Source: Oerskovia jenensis (GTDB lineage: Bacteria > Actinomycetota > Actinomycetes > Actinomycetales > Cellulomonadaceae). Taken from it: a stretch of DNA of 64,000 nt. The notes beneath the pieces are model-generated. The model ran no database searches. It worked only from the letters and a program-made list of their open reading frames with translations, and had not been told where the DNA came from. Shown in pieces: positions 41,271 through 52,024 of this stretch (position 1 is the first letter of the stretch; each line of letters begins with the position of its first letter). A program made the translations under genes and the position numbers. Location: positions 4,030,001-4,094,000 of the forward strand of contig NZ_JAFBBO010000001.1 in assembly GCF_016907235.1 (NCBI RefSeq), given 5' to 3'.

Positions 41271-42443
41271 ATGTCGAGCCTTCCCGTTCCCGCGCCCAGC
41301 CCTGATTCGTCGACGGACCGGTCTGCCCAGGGGTCGGCGATCCCCGGCTTCTACGCGGTGATCCCCGCCGGAGGCGCCGGGACGCGGCTGTGGCCGCTCT
41401 CGCGTCGTGGGAACCCCAAGTTCCTGCTGGACCTGACGGGGGCCGGCAGGTCCTTGCTGCAGGCCACCGTCGACCGGCTGGCGCCCCTCGCGGGCCAGGA
41501 CGGCATCGTCCTCGTGACCGGACGGCAGCACGTCGCCTCCGCGCGCACCCAGCTCCCGGGGCTGCGCGACGACGCGGTGCTGGCCGAGCCCTCGCCCCGG
41601 GACTCGATGGCCGCGATCGGCCTGGCGGCCGCGGTGCTCGAGCAGCGCCACGGCGACGTGGTGATCGGTTCGTTCGCGGCCGACCAGGTCATCACCGGCC
41701 AGGCCGCCTTCGAGCAGGCGGTCCGTGAGGGGGTCGAGGCCGCCCGGGCGGGCTACGTCGTGACGGTCGGGATCGCGGCGTCGCGGCCCTCGACCGCGTT
41801 CGGCTACGTCCGGAGCGGGGACACGCTGGACCTCGCCGGTGCGCCCACGGCCCTGCACGCGCAGGGGTTCACGGAGAAGCCCGACGCCTCGACGGCCCAG
41901 CGCTACGTCCGGTCGGGGGAGTACCGCTGGAACGCGGGCATGTTCATCACGCGCACCTCGGTCCTGCTCGGGCACCTCGCGGACCAGCGCCCCGAGCTGC
42001 ACGACGGTCTGCGCACCGTGGCCGCGGCCTGGGACACCCCGGACCGGGACCGTGTCCTCGCCGAGGTGTGGCCGGGCCTGGAGAAGATCGCGATCGACCA
42101 CGCGGTCGCCGAGCCGGTCGCGGCGGTGGGCGGGGTCGCGGTCGTGCCGGGGAACTTCGGGTGGGACGACATCGGCGACTTCAACTCCCTGGCCGCGCTG
42201 CTGCCCTCGGCCGACGAGTCGGGTTCCAAGGTGCTCGGCGACGCGGACAAGGTGGTGCGGCGCGAGAGCGCGGGCTCGGTCGTCGTCCCGGCGAGCGACC
42301 GGGTCGTGACGATCCTCGGGCTCGACGACGTCGTGGTGGTCGACACCCCCGACGCGCTCCTGGTCACGACGCGCGCTCGCGCCCAGCAGGTCAAGTCGAT
42401 GGTCGACCTGGTGCGCGAGCGAGGTCTGGACGAGCTCCTCTAG
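41271..42443 (+). CDS. manC: Mannose-1-phosphate guanylyltransferase
   Basis: This nucleotidyltransferase makes GDP-mannose from mannose-1-phosphate and GTP. Its 390 aa are of the monofunctional length. The signature GGAGTRLWPLSRRGNPKFL starts at about residue 33. GFTEKPDAS, YRWNAGMFITRTSVLL and NFGWDDIGDFNSL match sugar-phosphate guanylyltransferases. A short C-terminal beta domain follows. GDP-mannose would feed mannosylated lipids or glycans, and the window also holds a PIG-V-like mannosyltransferase at 26356. A strong terminator follows. Confidence 0.92.
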   Translation: MSSLPVPAPSPDSSTDRSAQGSAIPGFYAVIPAGGAGTRLWPLSRRGNPKFLLDLTGAGRSLLQATVDRLAPLAGQDGIVLVTGRQHVASARTQLPGLRDDAVLAEPSPRDSMAAIGLAAAVLEQRHGDVVIGSFAADQVITGQAAFEQAVREGVEAARAGYVVTVGIAASRPSTAFGYVRSGDTLDLAGAPTALHAQGFTEKPDASTAQRYVRSGEYRWNAGMFITRTSVLLGHLADQRPELHDGLRTVAAAWDTPDRDRVLAEVWPGLEKIAIDHAVAEPVAAVGGVAVVPGNFGWDDIGDFNSLAALLPSADESGSKVLGDADKVVRRESAGSVVVPASDRVVTILGLDDVVVVDTPDALLVTTRARAQQVKSMVDLVRERGLDELL

Positions 42444-42465
42444 CCAGGGCCCGCGCTGTGCGCTG

Positions 42466-42499
42466 CTGCCGGTGGGAGCGCGGACGCTCCCACCGGCAG
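42466..42499 (+). terminator. Terminator after manC
   Basis: There is a perfect 15-bp stem, 42466-42480 paired with 42485-42499, with a 4-base loop, 23 bases after the stop codon. Confidence 0.85.
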
Positions 42500-42590
42500 G
42501 CCGTCACCGAGTCTCGTCGGTGATGAAGTAGGGGCGCCCCGAGGTCGTCCCGGAGCGTGGCACGGTCGCCCGCGCCCGCGAGGCCGGGGA

Positions 42591-42596
42591 TAGTCT
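42591..42596 (+). promoter_or_regulatory. -10 box of the M20 amidohydrolase gene (leaderless)
   Basis: TAGTCT lies exactly six bases before the GTG at 42603, with no ribosome binding site between. Confidence 0.6.
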
Positions 42597-42602
42597 CGGC
42601 TG

Positions 42603-43883
42603 GTGAGCAGTCCTGAGGAGAGCACCGAGACCAGCACCGCGTCGGACCGCACCCGGACGGGGGGCAGGCCGCCGGCGTCGGCGCACGTGCTGCCGCGCAC
42701 GGCGCTCGGGGACGCGGTCGTCGACCTGACCTCGGGCCTCGAGGACGAGCTCGTCGCGATCCGTCGCGACATCCATGCGCACCCCGAGGTCTCGCGCGCC
42801 GAGACCCGGACGACGGCCCTGATCGCCGACCGGCTGCGCGCGGCGGGTCTCGAGCCCAGGCTCCTGCCCGGCACGGGCCTCGTGTGCGACATCGGCGGCG
42901 CCGAGGGGCCGGGCGGCGCGGCGGCCGGGCGGGTCGCGCTGCGGGCCGACATCGACGCGCTCCCCGTCCAGGACCGCTGCGATCTGCCGTGGGCCTCGAC
43001 GACCCCGGGGGTGGCGCACGCGTGCGGGCACGACGTGCACGCGACGGTCGTGCTGGGCGCCGGGCTGGTCCTGGCCGCGCTCGCCGAGCGTGGTGACCTG
43101 CCCCGCCCGGTCCGGCTCGTCTTCCAGCCCGCGGAGGAGGTCCAGCCCGGCGGCTCGCTCGACGTGATCGCCGCGGGCGGCCTGGACGGGATCGAGGAGA
43201 TCTACGCGGTCCACTGCGACCCCAAGGTCGATGCGGGGCAGATCGGTACGCGCATCGGCCCCATCACCTCGGCGTCCGACGAGGTCTCCGTGACGATCAC
43301 CTCGCCGGGCGGGCACACGTCGCGCCCGCACCTGACGGGCGACGTGGTCTATGCGCTCGGGCAGGTCATCACACAGGTCCCCGCGGTGCTCGGTCGGCGC
43401 CTCGACCCGCGCTCGGGGGTCAACCTCACGTGGGGTGCGGTGCACGCCGGGTCCGCGCACAACGCGATCCCGAGCACCGGGACGGTCCGTGGGACGCTGC
43501 GCTGCCTCGACGTGCGCGCGTGGGAGTTCGCGGGACAGGTGCTGCACGACGCGGTCGAGCAGGTCGTCGCGCCCTACGAGGTGGAGGTCACGGTCAACCA
43601 CACCCGTGGTGTCCCACCCGTCGAGAACGCCGAGGACTGCACGGCCTCGCTCGAGGCCGCGGCGCGCGACGTGCTGGGGCCGGCCTCGGTGCTGCTCACG
43701 GAGCAGTCGCTCGGTGGCGAGGACTTCGCCTGGTACCTGACCAAGGTGCCCGGTGCGATGGCCAGGCTCGGGACGCGGACGCCGGGCGGACGGTCCTACG
43801 ACATCCACCAGGGAGACCTGCGGGTCGACGAGGCCGCCATCGGGGCGGGGGTCCGGCTGCTCGCCCGCGTCGCGCTCGGCTGA
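42603..43883 (+). CDS. M20 family metallo-amidohydrolase (AmiA/AmiB, hippurate hydrolase-like)
   Basis: This 426-aa peptidase M20D-type enzyme hydrolyses N-acyl amino acids or related amides; the real substrate is unknown. Metal motifs are HAHPEVSRAETRTT (about residues 59-72), AHACGHDVHATVVLGAG (about 139-155) and FQPAEEVQPGG (about 175-185). The C-terminal SLGGEDFAWYLTKVPG holds the last ligand Glu. In M. tuberculosis amiA1/amiB1 (Rv3305c-Rv3306c) lie beside deoD and pmmB (from memory). Here the gene sits some 18 kb from those, on the other side of the nucleoside cluster. Confidence 0.88.
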   Translation: MSSPEESTETSTASDRTRTGGRPPASAHVLPRTALGDAVVDLTSGLEDELVAIRRDIHAHPEVSRAETRTTALIADRLRAAGLEPRLLPGTGLVCDIGGAEGPGGAAAGRVALRADIDALPVQDRCDLPWASTTPGVAHACGHDVHATVVLGAGLVLAALAERGDLPRPVRLVFQPAEEVQPGGSLDVIAAGGLDGIEEIYAVHCDPKVDAGQIGTRIGPITSASDEVSVTITSPGGHTSRPHLTGDVVYALGQVITQVPAVLGRRLDPRSGVNLTWGAVHAGSAHNAIPSTGTVRGTLRCLDVRAWEFAGQVLHDAVEQVVAPYEVEVTVNHTRGVPPVENAEDCTASLEAAARDVLGPASVLLTEQSLGGEDFAWYLTKVPGAMARLGTRTPGGRSYDIHQGDLRVDEAAIGAGVRLLARVALG

Positions 43884-43991
43884 GCGGCCCGTGCGGCTCC
43901 ACGAGGCCCGGCGAACTGTTGCCTTGTGCAACCAAGTGTCCGACCGCTGGAACGCCGGCGGTCACGGCTGAGACGCCAGATGACGCTTCCA

Positions 43992-44023
43992 TAACGAAGC
44001 GCCCGCGTTACCCGCAAGTAACG
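43992..44023. promoter_or_regulatory. Three CGTTA/TAACG half-sites upstream of the nucleoside importer
   Basis: TAACG (43992-43996), CGTTAC (44006-44011) and GTAACG (44018-44023) form two overlapping inverted repeats. The second, CGTTAC-N6-GTAACG, is perfect. They lie 22-53 bases upstream of a TAGTGT hexamer (44045-44050) that could be the -10 box, so the last site would cover the -35 region. Confidence 0.5.
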
Positions 44024-44153
44024 TCCGACGTCCATCGACGTGGCTAGTGTTCGATCAATACAGGCCGACGGACCCCGTGACCTACCCGTGCAACGAAGCG
44101 CGGGCAGGTCCCGGTTTTCTCCCGGGGGCCATCGACGAGATCGACAGGAGCTC

Positions 44154-45248
44154 ATGGTGAAGAGAGCAACGCAGATGACAGCGCTCGCGGCCGTCGCCGC
44201 GCTGGCGCTGGCTGCATGTGGGAGCGCACCCGACGAGGGCAGCGCGTCGGGCACGGCCGGGGGCTCGGAGTCGAGCTTCAAGGCGTGCATGGTGTCCGAC
44301 GCCGGTGGCTTCGACGACAAGTCCTTCAACGAGTCGGGCTACAACGGCCTCATGGCTGCCGAGAAGAGCCTGGGCATCCAGACCGCCACCGCCGAGTCGA
44401 AGGAGGAGTCGAACTTCGCTCCGAACATCGACAACCTCATCTCCGAGAACTGCAACGTCATCGTGACGGTCGGCTTCCTCCTCGCGACGGCCACGGGCGA
44501 CGCCGCCCAGGCCAACCCCGACGTCGACTTCGCGATCGTCGACTCGACGGCACAAGACGCTGACGGCAACACGATCGAGCTCGACAACGTCAAGCCGATC
44601 AGCTTCGACACCGCGCAGGCCTCGTTCCTCGCGGGCTATCTCGCCGCGGGCATGAGCAAGACCGGCACCGTCGCGACCTACGGTGGCCTGGAGATCCCGT
44701 CCGTGACGATCTTCATGGACGGCTTCGTCGACGGCGTCGCGAACTACAACGAGACGCACGGCACCGACGTCAAGACGCTCGGCTGGAACAAGGACACCCA
44801 GGACGGCTCGTTCGCCGGTGGCTTCGAGGACCAGTCCCAGGGCCAGCAGCTGACCCAGACCTTCATCGACCAGGGTGCCGACATCATCATGCCCGTCGCC
44901 GGTCCGGTCGGCGTCGGCACGCTCGCCGCCGCCAAGGACGCGACCGACGTGTCGGTCATCTGGGTCGACGCCGACGGCTTCGAGACCAACCCCGACAGCG
45001 GCGACCTCATCCTGACCTCCGTGCTCAAGGAGATCGGTGCGGGCGTCGAGGACGTCATCACGGCGGCCTCCGAGGACGAGTTCTCGAACGAGCCCTACGT
45101 GGGCACGCTCGAGAACGGCGGCGTGGACATCGCGCCCTACCACGACTTCGACTCGAAGGTTCCTCAGGAGCTCAAGGACGAGATCGACCAGCTCCGCAAG
45201 GACATCATCGACGGCACGATCGTCGTGGAGTCCCCGAGCTCGCCGTGA
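44154..45248 (+). CDS. BMP-family (PnrA-like) nucleoside-binding lipoprotein of ABC importer
   Basis: This is the extracellular binding protein of a Bmp/PnrA-type importer, 364 aa. The lipobox LAAC places the lipidated Cys at residue 22, followed by a Gly/Ser/Glu linker. The BMP fold opens with FKACMVSDAGGFDDKSFNES (about residues 41-60). Later segments are typical: ISFDTAQASFLAGYLAA, WNKDTQDGSFAGGFEDQ and IMPVAGPVGVGTLAAAK. PnrA-type proteins bind purine nucleosides (established). The downstream cytidine deaminase and thymidine phosphorylase support nucleoside uptake here. CAGGAG lies three bases before ATG 44154 and six before GTG 44157, so the true start may be the latter. Confidence 0.92.
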   Translation: MVKRATQMTALAAVAALALAACGSAPDEGSASGTAGGSESSFKACMVSDAGGFDDKSFNESGYNGLMAAEKSLGIQTATAESKEESNFAPNIDNLISENCNVIVTVGFLLATATGDAAQANPDVDFAIVDSTAQDADGNTIELDNVKPISFDTAQASFLAGYLAAGMSKTGTVATYGGLEIPSVTIFMDGFVDGVANYNETHGTDVKTLGWNKDTQDGSFAGGFEDQSQGQQLTQTFIDQGADIIMPVAGPVGVGTLAAAKDATDVSVIWVDADGFETNPDSGDLILTSVLKEIGAGVEDVITAASEDEFSNEPYVGTLENGGVDIAPYHDFDSKVPQELKDEIDQLRKDIIDGTIVVESPSSP

Positions 45249-45266
45249 CCTGACGCAGTACATCGT

Positions 45267-45305
45267 GGTCGAGCCGGCCCGGCACCTCGCCGGGCCGGCT
45301 CGACC
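45267..45305 (+). terminator. Hairpin between the BMP lipoprotein and its ABC genes
   Basis: There is a perfect 17-bp stem, 45267-45283 paired with 45289-45305, with a 5-base loop, 18 bases after the stop codon. As at 2079-2176, it probably makes the binding protein message more abundant than the rest of the operon. Confidence 0.75.
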
Positions 45306-45359
45306 AGTCTTGGGCTAACGTCGCAGGCAAGGCTGCCTGTGCATCGAAGGAGACCGTAC

Positions 45360-46909
<1,550 letters not shown>

Positions 46910-46913
<4 letters not shown>

Positions 46914-48178
46914 CCGACCAGCAGCCCGCCCCGCCACCGACGGGAGAGCCGGCGCCCGAGCCGGCCGGCGCGGCAAAGCCTCAGCCCGAGGGCTCGGAGT
47001 CCGCTCGCTGGACCGCCACCTTCCGCGAGATCACGACCGGCCCGTTCGGCGTGACCGTCCTGGCATTCGTCCTGGCACTGGTCATCGGCGGGCTCCTGAT
47101 CATCGTCACCGACCCCGACGTGACCGCGGCCGCGAGCTACCTCTTCGCCAAGCCGGCCGACTTCTTCGGTGCGGCCTGGACGGCCGTGAGCGAGGCCTAC
47201 GCGGCCATGTTCCGCGGAGCGGTGTACAACTACGACGCCCCGACGTTCGCGCGCGGCATCCGTTCCCTCACGGAGACCATGACGGTCTCGACCCCGCTGA
47301 TCATCGCCGCGCTCGGCGTGGCGGTCGGCTTCCGCGCAGGGATGTTCAACATCGGCGCTCAGGGCCAGGTCATCATGGGGGCCGCGATCGGAGGCTACGT
47401 CGGCTTCGCATGGAACCTCCCGCCGGTGCTGCACCTGCTGCTCGCCCTGCTGGGTGGCATCCTCGCCGGTGGCTTCTGGGCCGGCATCGCGGGCTTCCTC
47501 AAGGCGCGCACCGGTGCGCACGAGGTGATCGTGACGATCATGCTGAACTACGTAGCGCTCTACCTCGTGGCGTGGTTCCTCACGACGAGCGCCTTCACCC
47601 GGCCCGGGTCGAACCAGCCCAAGAGCCCCGGGGTCAAGGACACCGCGCAGCTCCCGCTGCTCCTCGGTGACCAGTTCCGCCTCAACGCGGGCTTCCTGGT
47701 CGCGATCCTTGCCGCGGTCTTCGTGTGGTGGCTCATGACGCGCTCGACCTGGGGCTTCCGCTTCCGGGCCGTGGGCTCGAACCAGCAGGCCGCCCGGACC
47801 GCGGGCATGGGCGTCGCGTCGTCCTTCGTCCTCGTCATGGTCGTCTCCGGTGCCCTCGCCGGGCTCGCGGGTGCCGTGCAGATCCTCGGCACCGAGAAGG
47901 CGCTCACGGGCGGCATCGCGGGCTCGATCGGGTTCGACGCGATCACCGTCGCCCTCCTGGGGCGTTCCAAGCCGCTGGGCATCTTCTTCGCCGGACTCCT
48001 GTACGCCGGGCTCAACGTCGGCGGGCGCGCGATGGAGGCCTCGACCGGGACCTCGATCAACATCGTGCTGGTCATCCAGTCGCTCGTCGTCCTCTTCATC
48101 GCGGCGCCGCCGCTCGTGCGGGCGATCTTCCGCCTGCCCGCCCCGAACCCCGTCGTCATGAAGGGAGTCAGCGCATGA
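46910..48178 (+). CDS. Nucleoside ABC transporter permease, subunit 1
   Basis: This 422-aa membrane subunit of the BMP-type importer belongs to the branched-chain/ribose permease fold. A Pro-rich N-terminal tail of about 45 residues precedes 8-10 hydrophobic helices. Family marks are ALGVAVGFRAGMFNIGAQGQ (about residues 136-155), EVIVTIMLNYVALYLVAW and GSNQQAARTAGM, the ATPase-contact loop. GIAGSIGFDAITVALLGRSK follows. It starts at a GTG overlapping the ATPase stop, and its own stop overlaps the next permease ATG. Confidence 0.92.
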
Positions 48179-49452
48179 CCGCCATGGCTGCACCTGCTAC
48201 CCAGGTCGCTACCGTCACCGCGGCCCGCAGCTGGAAGCTCCCCATCACCCTGGGGGTCTTCGGGCTCCTCTCGTTCGTCCTGTTCGGTCTCCTCGGACCG
48301 GCGGGGTCGGTCACGACGTTCGGCATCTCGACCGGGGCGGACCTGCTCCAGTTCGACCCGGTCGCCGTCCCGACCAGGGCGACCGCGATCGTGCTCTCGG
48401 TACTGTGCCTCCTGCTCGCGGGCTACGCGTACGTCCGGGTCCGGGCGGACCAGCCGGTCGGCCGGTGGGTGCTCGCCGTCTTCGGCGTCCTGTGGGTCCT
48501 GACGTTCCTCGTGTGGGCCGTCGCGGACAAGAGCACGTCGATCGTGAGCCTTCTCCAGGGGTCGCTGCTCCTCGCGGTCCCGCTGGCGTTCGGCGCCCTC
48601 GGCGGCCTGCTCAACGAGCGGGCGGGCGTGGTCAACATCGCGATCGAGGGTCAGCTCCTGACGGGGGCCTTCGGCGCCGCGGTGCTCGCCTCGGTCGTGG
48701 GCAACGCCTACATCGGGCTGGTCGCCGCCCCGATCGCGGGTCTGCTCATCGGCGCGATGCTCGCGCTGTTCACGGTCAAGTACCACGTGAACCAGATCAT
48801 CGTCGGTGTGGTGCTCAACGTGTTCGCGGTGGGCCTGACGAGCTTCCTGTTCAGCTCGGTGCTCAAGAACGACGCGGCCACGCTCAACACCCCGCCGCGC
48901 CTGCCGACGCTCCCGATCCCGCTGCTGTCGGAGATCCCGATCGTCGGACCGGTGCTGTTCCGCCAGTCGATCATCGTCTACCTGCTCTACGTCGCGGTGA
49001 TCATGATCAGCATCGCGCTGTTCCGCACCAAGTGGGGTCTGCGTGTCCGCTCGGTGGGCGAGTACCCGCAGGCGGCCGACACGGTCGGCATCGACGTCAA
49101 CCGCACGCGGTGGCGCAACGTCCTGCTCGGGTCCATGGTCGCGGGGCTCGGTGGCGCGTTCTTCACGATCGGCTCCGTGGGGGCGTTCGGCCAGGAGATG
49201 ACGGCCGGCAAGGGGTACATCGCGCTCGCCGCCATGATCCTGGGTCGGTGGACCCCGTGGGGTGCGCTCGGCGCAGCTCTCCTCTTCGGCTTCGCCGACA
49301 AGCTCCAGCAGGTGCTCGGTGTCCTCGAGACGCCGATCCCCAACCAGTTCATGCTGATGCTGCCGTACATCGTCACGATCTTCGCCGTGGCGGGTCTCGT
49401 CGGCCGCGTCCGCGGTCCCGCCGCGGCGGGTCAGCCCTACGTGAAGGGGTGA
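48175..49452 (+). CDS. Nucleoside ABC transporter permease, subunit 2
   Basis: This is the second permease, 425 aa. The core has LGGLLNERAGVVNIAIEGQL (about residues 142-161), TVKYHVNQIIVGVVLNVFAVG and RSVGEYPQAADTVGIDV. The last segment reads GKGYIALAAMILGRWTPWGA. There are additional N-terminal helices (about residues 20-125) before the core. AAGGGAG lies seven bases before the ATG. Four bases separate it from cdd, so import and deamination are encoded together. Confidence 0.93.
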   Translation: MTAMAAPATQVATVTAARSWKLPITLGVFGLLSFVLFGLLGPAGSVTTFGISTGADLLQFDPVAVPTRATAIVLSVLCLLLAGYAYVRVRADQPVGRWVLAVFGVLWVLTFLVWAVADKSTSIVSLLQGSLLLAVPLAFGALGGLLNERAGVVNIAIEGQLLTGAFGAAVLASVVGNAYIGLVAAPIAGLLIGAMLALFTVKYHVNQIIVGVVLNVFAVGLTSFLFSSVLKNDAATLNTPPRLPTLPIPLLSEIPIVGPVLFRQSIIVYLLYVAVIMISIALFRTKWGLRVRSVGEYPQAADTVGIDVNRTRWRNVLLGSMVAGLGGAFFTIGSVGAFGQEMTAGKGYIALAAMILGRWTPWGALGAALLFGFADKLQQVLGVLETPIPNQFMLMLPYIVTIFAVAGLVGRVRGPAAAGQPYVKG

Positions 49453-49456
49453 CGGC

Positions 49457-49888
49457 ATGAGCGAGAGCAACCGCGCGGCCGTCGACGCGGGGGACCGCTT
49501 CGACTGGCCGGCGCTGCGCGGCGCCGCACGGAGCGCCATGGAGAAGGCGTACGCGCCGTACTCGTCCTTCAAGGTCGGGGCGGCCGCGTTCGTCGACGAC
49601 GGACGCCTGGTCACGGGCGCGAACATCGAGAACGCGGCGTACGGCGTGACGCTGTGCGCCGAGTGCTCGCTCGTGAGCGACCTGATCGGGAGCGGGGGCG
49701 GTCGCCTCGTGGCGTTCGCGTGCGTCGACGGTCACGGCAACACGCTCATGCCGTGCGGGCGGTGCCGCCAGCTCCTGTGGGAGCACGGCGGCCCCGCGCT
49801 GCTCGTCGAGACGACCCGTGGCATCAAGCCCATGAGCGACGTACTGCCCGATGCGTTCGGGCCCGAGGATCTGGTGGAACGAGCATGA
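49457..49888 (+). CDS. cdd: Cytidine deaminase
   Basis: This zinc enzyme, 143 aa (small tetrameric type), deaminates cytidine and deoxycytidine. The N-terminal AYAPYSSFKVGAA, the catalytic CAE in GVTLCAECSLVSDLI with the proton-shuttle Glu, and MPCGRCRQLLWEH giving the other two zinc cysteines are all present. It sits inside the transporter-deoA operon, with the deoA ATG overlapping its stop. Confidence 0.96.
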   Translation: MSESNRAAVDAGDRFDWPALRGAARSAMEKAYAPYSSFKVGAAAFVDDGRLVTGANIENAAYGVTLCAECSLVSDLIGSGGGRLVAFACVDGHGNTLMPCGRCRQLLWEHGGPALLVETTRGIKPMSDVLPDAFGPEDLVERA

Positions 49889-51231
49889 GCACGCAGAGCA
49901 TCCCGGCGGGCGCCTCGGGCGCGCTGCCCGACAAGGCGACCGAGTCGTTCGACGCGGTCGACGTCATCCGCACCAAGCGGGACAAGGGCCGGTTGTCGGC
50001 CGAGCAGATCGACTGGGTCATCGACGCCTACACCCGTGGCGTCGTGGCCGAGGAGCAGATGGCCGCCCTCAACATGGCGATCCTTCTCAACGGCATGGAC
50101 CGCACGGAGATCGGCCGCTGGACGGCCGCGATGATCGCGTCGGGCGAGCGCATGAACTTCTCGGCGCTGTCCCGGCCCACCGCGGACAAGCACTCGACGG
50201 GAGGCGTGGGGGACAAGATCACTCTGCCGCTCGCGCCGCTCGTCGCGGTCTTCGGGGTCGCCGTGCCGCAGCTCTCGGGCCGCGGTCTGGGGCACACGGG
50301 CGGCACGCTCGACAAGCTCGAGTCGATCCCGGGCTGGCGCGCCGCGCTGACCAACGAGCAGATGATGAACCAGCTCGAGCACGTGGGCGCGGTCATCTGC
50401 CAGGCGGGCTCGGGGCTCGCGCCCGCGGACCGCAAGCTCTACGCGCTGCGCGACGTCACGGCCACGGTCGAGGCGATCCCGCTCATCGCGTCGTCGATCA
50501 TGAGCAAGAAGATCGCCGAGGGCACGGGTGCCCTGGTCCTGGACGTCAAGGTGGGTTCCGGGGCGTTCATGAAGGACCTGGAGCAGGCACGCGAGCTCGC
50601 GCGCACCATGGTGGACCTGGGCACCGACGCAGGGGTGCGCACGGTCGCGCTGCTGACGGACATGTCGACACCCCTCGGCCTCACGGCGGGCAACGCGCTC
50701 GAGGTCCGCGAGACCCTCGAGGTGCTCTCGGGCGGTGGCCCGAGCGACGTCGTGGACCTCACGGTCGCGCTCGCGGTCGAGATGCTCGCCGCGGCGGGCA
50801 AGCCCGTGCCGGAGGAGGACGTTCGGCGCGCGCTGTCGAACGGCCGAGCCATGGACAAGTGGCGCGAGATGATCGCGGAGCAGGGCGGCGACGCCCGTGC
50901 GCCGCTGCCGGTCGCACGCGAGAAGGAGCACGTGGTCGCCGACCGCGACGGCGTCCTCTCGCACCTCGACGCGTTCGGCGTGGGGGTCGCGGCCTGGCGC
51001 CTCGGTGCGGGCCGTGCCCGCAAGGAGGACCCTGTGCAGGCGGGAGCCGGCATCGAGATCCACGCCAAGCCGGGTGCCGTCGTGACCAAGGGGCAGCACC
51101 TGCTGACCCTCCACACCGACACCCCCGAGCGTTTCGACCGTGCGGTCGAGGCCCTCGACGGGGCGTGGGGCGTCGCGGACCCGGGCACGGTCGTCGAGAC
51201 CCCGGCGCTGATCCTCGACCGCCTGAGCTGA
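49885..51231 (+). CDS. deoA: Thymidine (pyrimidine-nucleoside) phosphorylase
   Basis: This 448-aa enzyme splits thymidine or deoxyuridine with phosphate to base and deoxyribose-1-phosphate. The family signature SGRGLGHTGGTLDKLESIPG lies at about residues 132-151. Phosphate-site residues KHSTGGVGDK (about 102-111) and SSIMSKKIAEGTGALVLDVK are intact. An N-terminal extension of about 25 residues is present. The product is the substrate of the phosphomutase and DeoC encoded further along. Confidence 0.96.
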   Translation: MSTQSIPAGASGALPDKATESFDAVDVIRTKRDKGRLSAEQIDWVIDAYTRGVVAEEQMAALNMAILLNGMDRTEIGRWTAAMIASGERMNFSALSRPTADKHSTGGVGDKITLPLAPLVAVFGVAVPQLSGRGLGHTGGTLDKLESIPGWRAALTNEQMMNQLEHVGAVICQAGSGLAPADRKLYALRDVTATVEAIPLIASSIMSKKIAEGTGALVLDVKVGSGAFMKDLEQARELARTMVDLGTDAGVRTVALLTDMSTPLGLTAGNALEVRETLEVLSGGGPSDVVDLTVALAVEMLAAAGKPVPEEDVRRALSNGRAMDKWREMIAEQGGDARAPLPVAREKEHVVADRDGVLSHLDAFGVGVAAWRLGAGRARKEDPVQAGAGIEIHAKPGAVVTKGQHLLTLHTDTPERFDRAVEALDGAWGVADPGTVVETPALILDRLS

Positions 51232-51232
51232 C

Positions 51233-51670
51233 ATGACCTCACCGGTGAGGGAGCCCTCGGACGACGCGGCGACGCGTGGTCCGGGGGTTCCTTCGTCCGA
51301 CGACCGCAGGCCACGCTCGGTCTACGGCGTGGGCGACGACCCGGACGTCCGCTTCAGCCTGGCCAACGAGCGCACCGCGTTGGCCTGGGTGCGGACGGGC
51401 CTCGGGCTCGTCGCGGGCGGCGTCGCGCTCACGTCGTTCGCGTCCTTCGCGCGGATGTCCGGCTTCGTCGACGTGATCGCGGCGGTCGCGTGCCTCGCGG
51501 GCGCGGGCTTCGCGGCCTACGCGCTGCTCGCGTGGCGACGTAACGAACGGGCCATGCGCCGCGGTGAGCCGCTGCCCGCGCCGACGGGGCTGCCCGTGCT
51601 CGTCGCGGGCGTGCTCGTCCTCGCGCTGCTCGTGGCCGGGTACGCGGTGACCGAGGTCTGGCGGACGTGA
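51233..51670 (+). CDS. YidH-type DUF202 membrane protein
   Basis: This 145-aa protein has a disordered N-terminal tail and three hydrophobic helices (about residues 54-72, 78-98 and 121-139). The DUF202 hallmark RFSLANERTALAWVRTGLGL lies at about residues 40-59. Function is unknown. The ATG lies one base after the deoA stop, and the second DUF202 gene overlaps its own stop, so both ride on the nucleoside operon. Confidence 0.88.
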   Translation: MTSPVREPSDDAATRGPGVPSSDDRRPRSVYGVGDDPDVRFSLANERTALAWVRTGLGLVAGGVALTSFASFARMSGFVDVIAAVACLAGAGFAAYALLAWRRNERAMRRGEPLPAPTGLPVLVAGVLVLALLVAGYAVTEVWRT

Positions 51671-51981
51671 CCTCCGCGGCGCGCGACCCCGGCCTGCAGC
51701 CCGAGCGCACCGCCCTCGCGTGGCAGCGCACGGTCCTCGGTGTCGTGATCGGGTCGGTCCTGCTGGCCGCGGTGAACCTGCGGGTGGGGCAGCCCGTCCT
51801 GTCCGTGCTCGCGGGCGCGCTCGCGGTCGCGACCCTGGTGCCCGCCGTCCTGCGGCCTCCGTCGGGCGGTCTGCCCAAGGACGGCCGGTTGCGCTCCTGG
51901 GGATTCCTCGTGCGGGTCGCGACGCTCGTGGGCGTCCTCGGCCTGCTGGGAGCGGCGAGCGCGGTGGCGAGCCTGGCCTGA
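51667..51981 (+). CDS. Second DUF202 membrane protein
   Basis: This 104-aa protein has three hydrophobic helices and the hallmark LQPERTALAWQRTVLGVVIG near its start (about residues 10-29). It is smaller than its upstream partner and diverged from it. DUF202 genes often occur as such adjacent pairs in actinobacteria. It starts at a GTG that overlaps the previous stop (GTGA). Function is unknown. Confidence 0.87.
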   Translation: MTSAARDPGLQPERTALAWQRTVLGVVIGSVLLAAVNLRVGQPVLSVLAGALAVATLVPAVLRPPSGGLPKDGRLRSWGFLVRVATLVGVLGLLGAASAVASLA

Positions 51982-52024
51982 GGGCGGGTCGTCGCGGGGC
52001 CCGAGGGGATGGCAGGCTGTCGGC

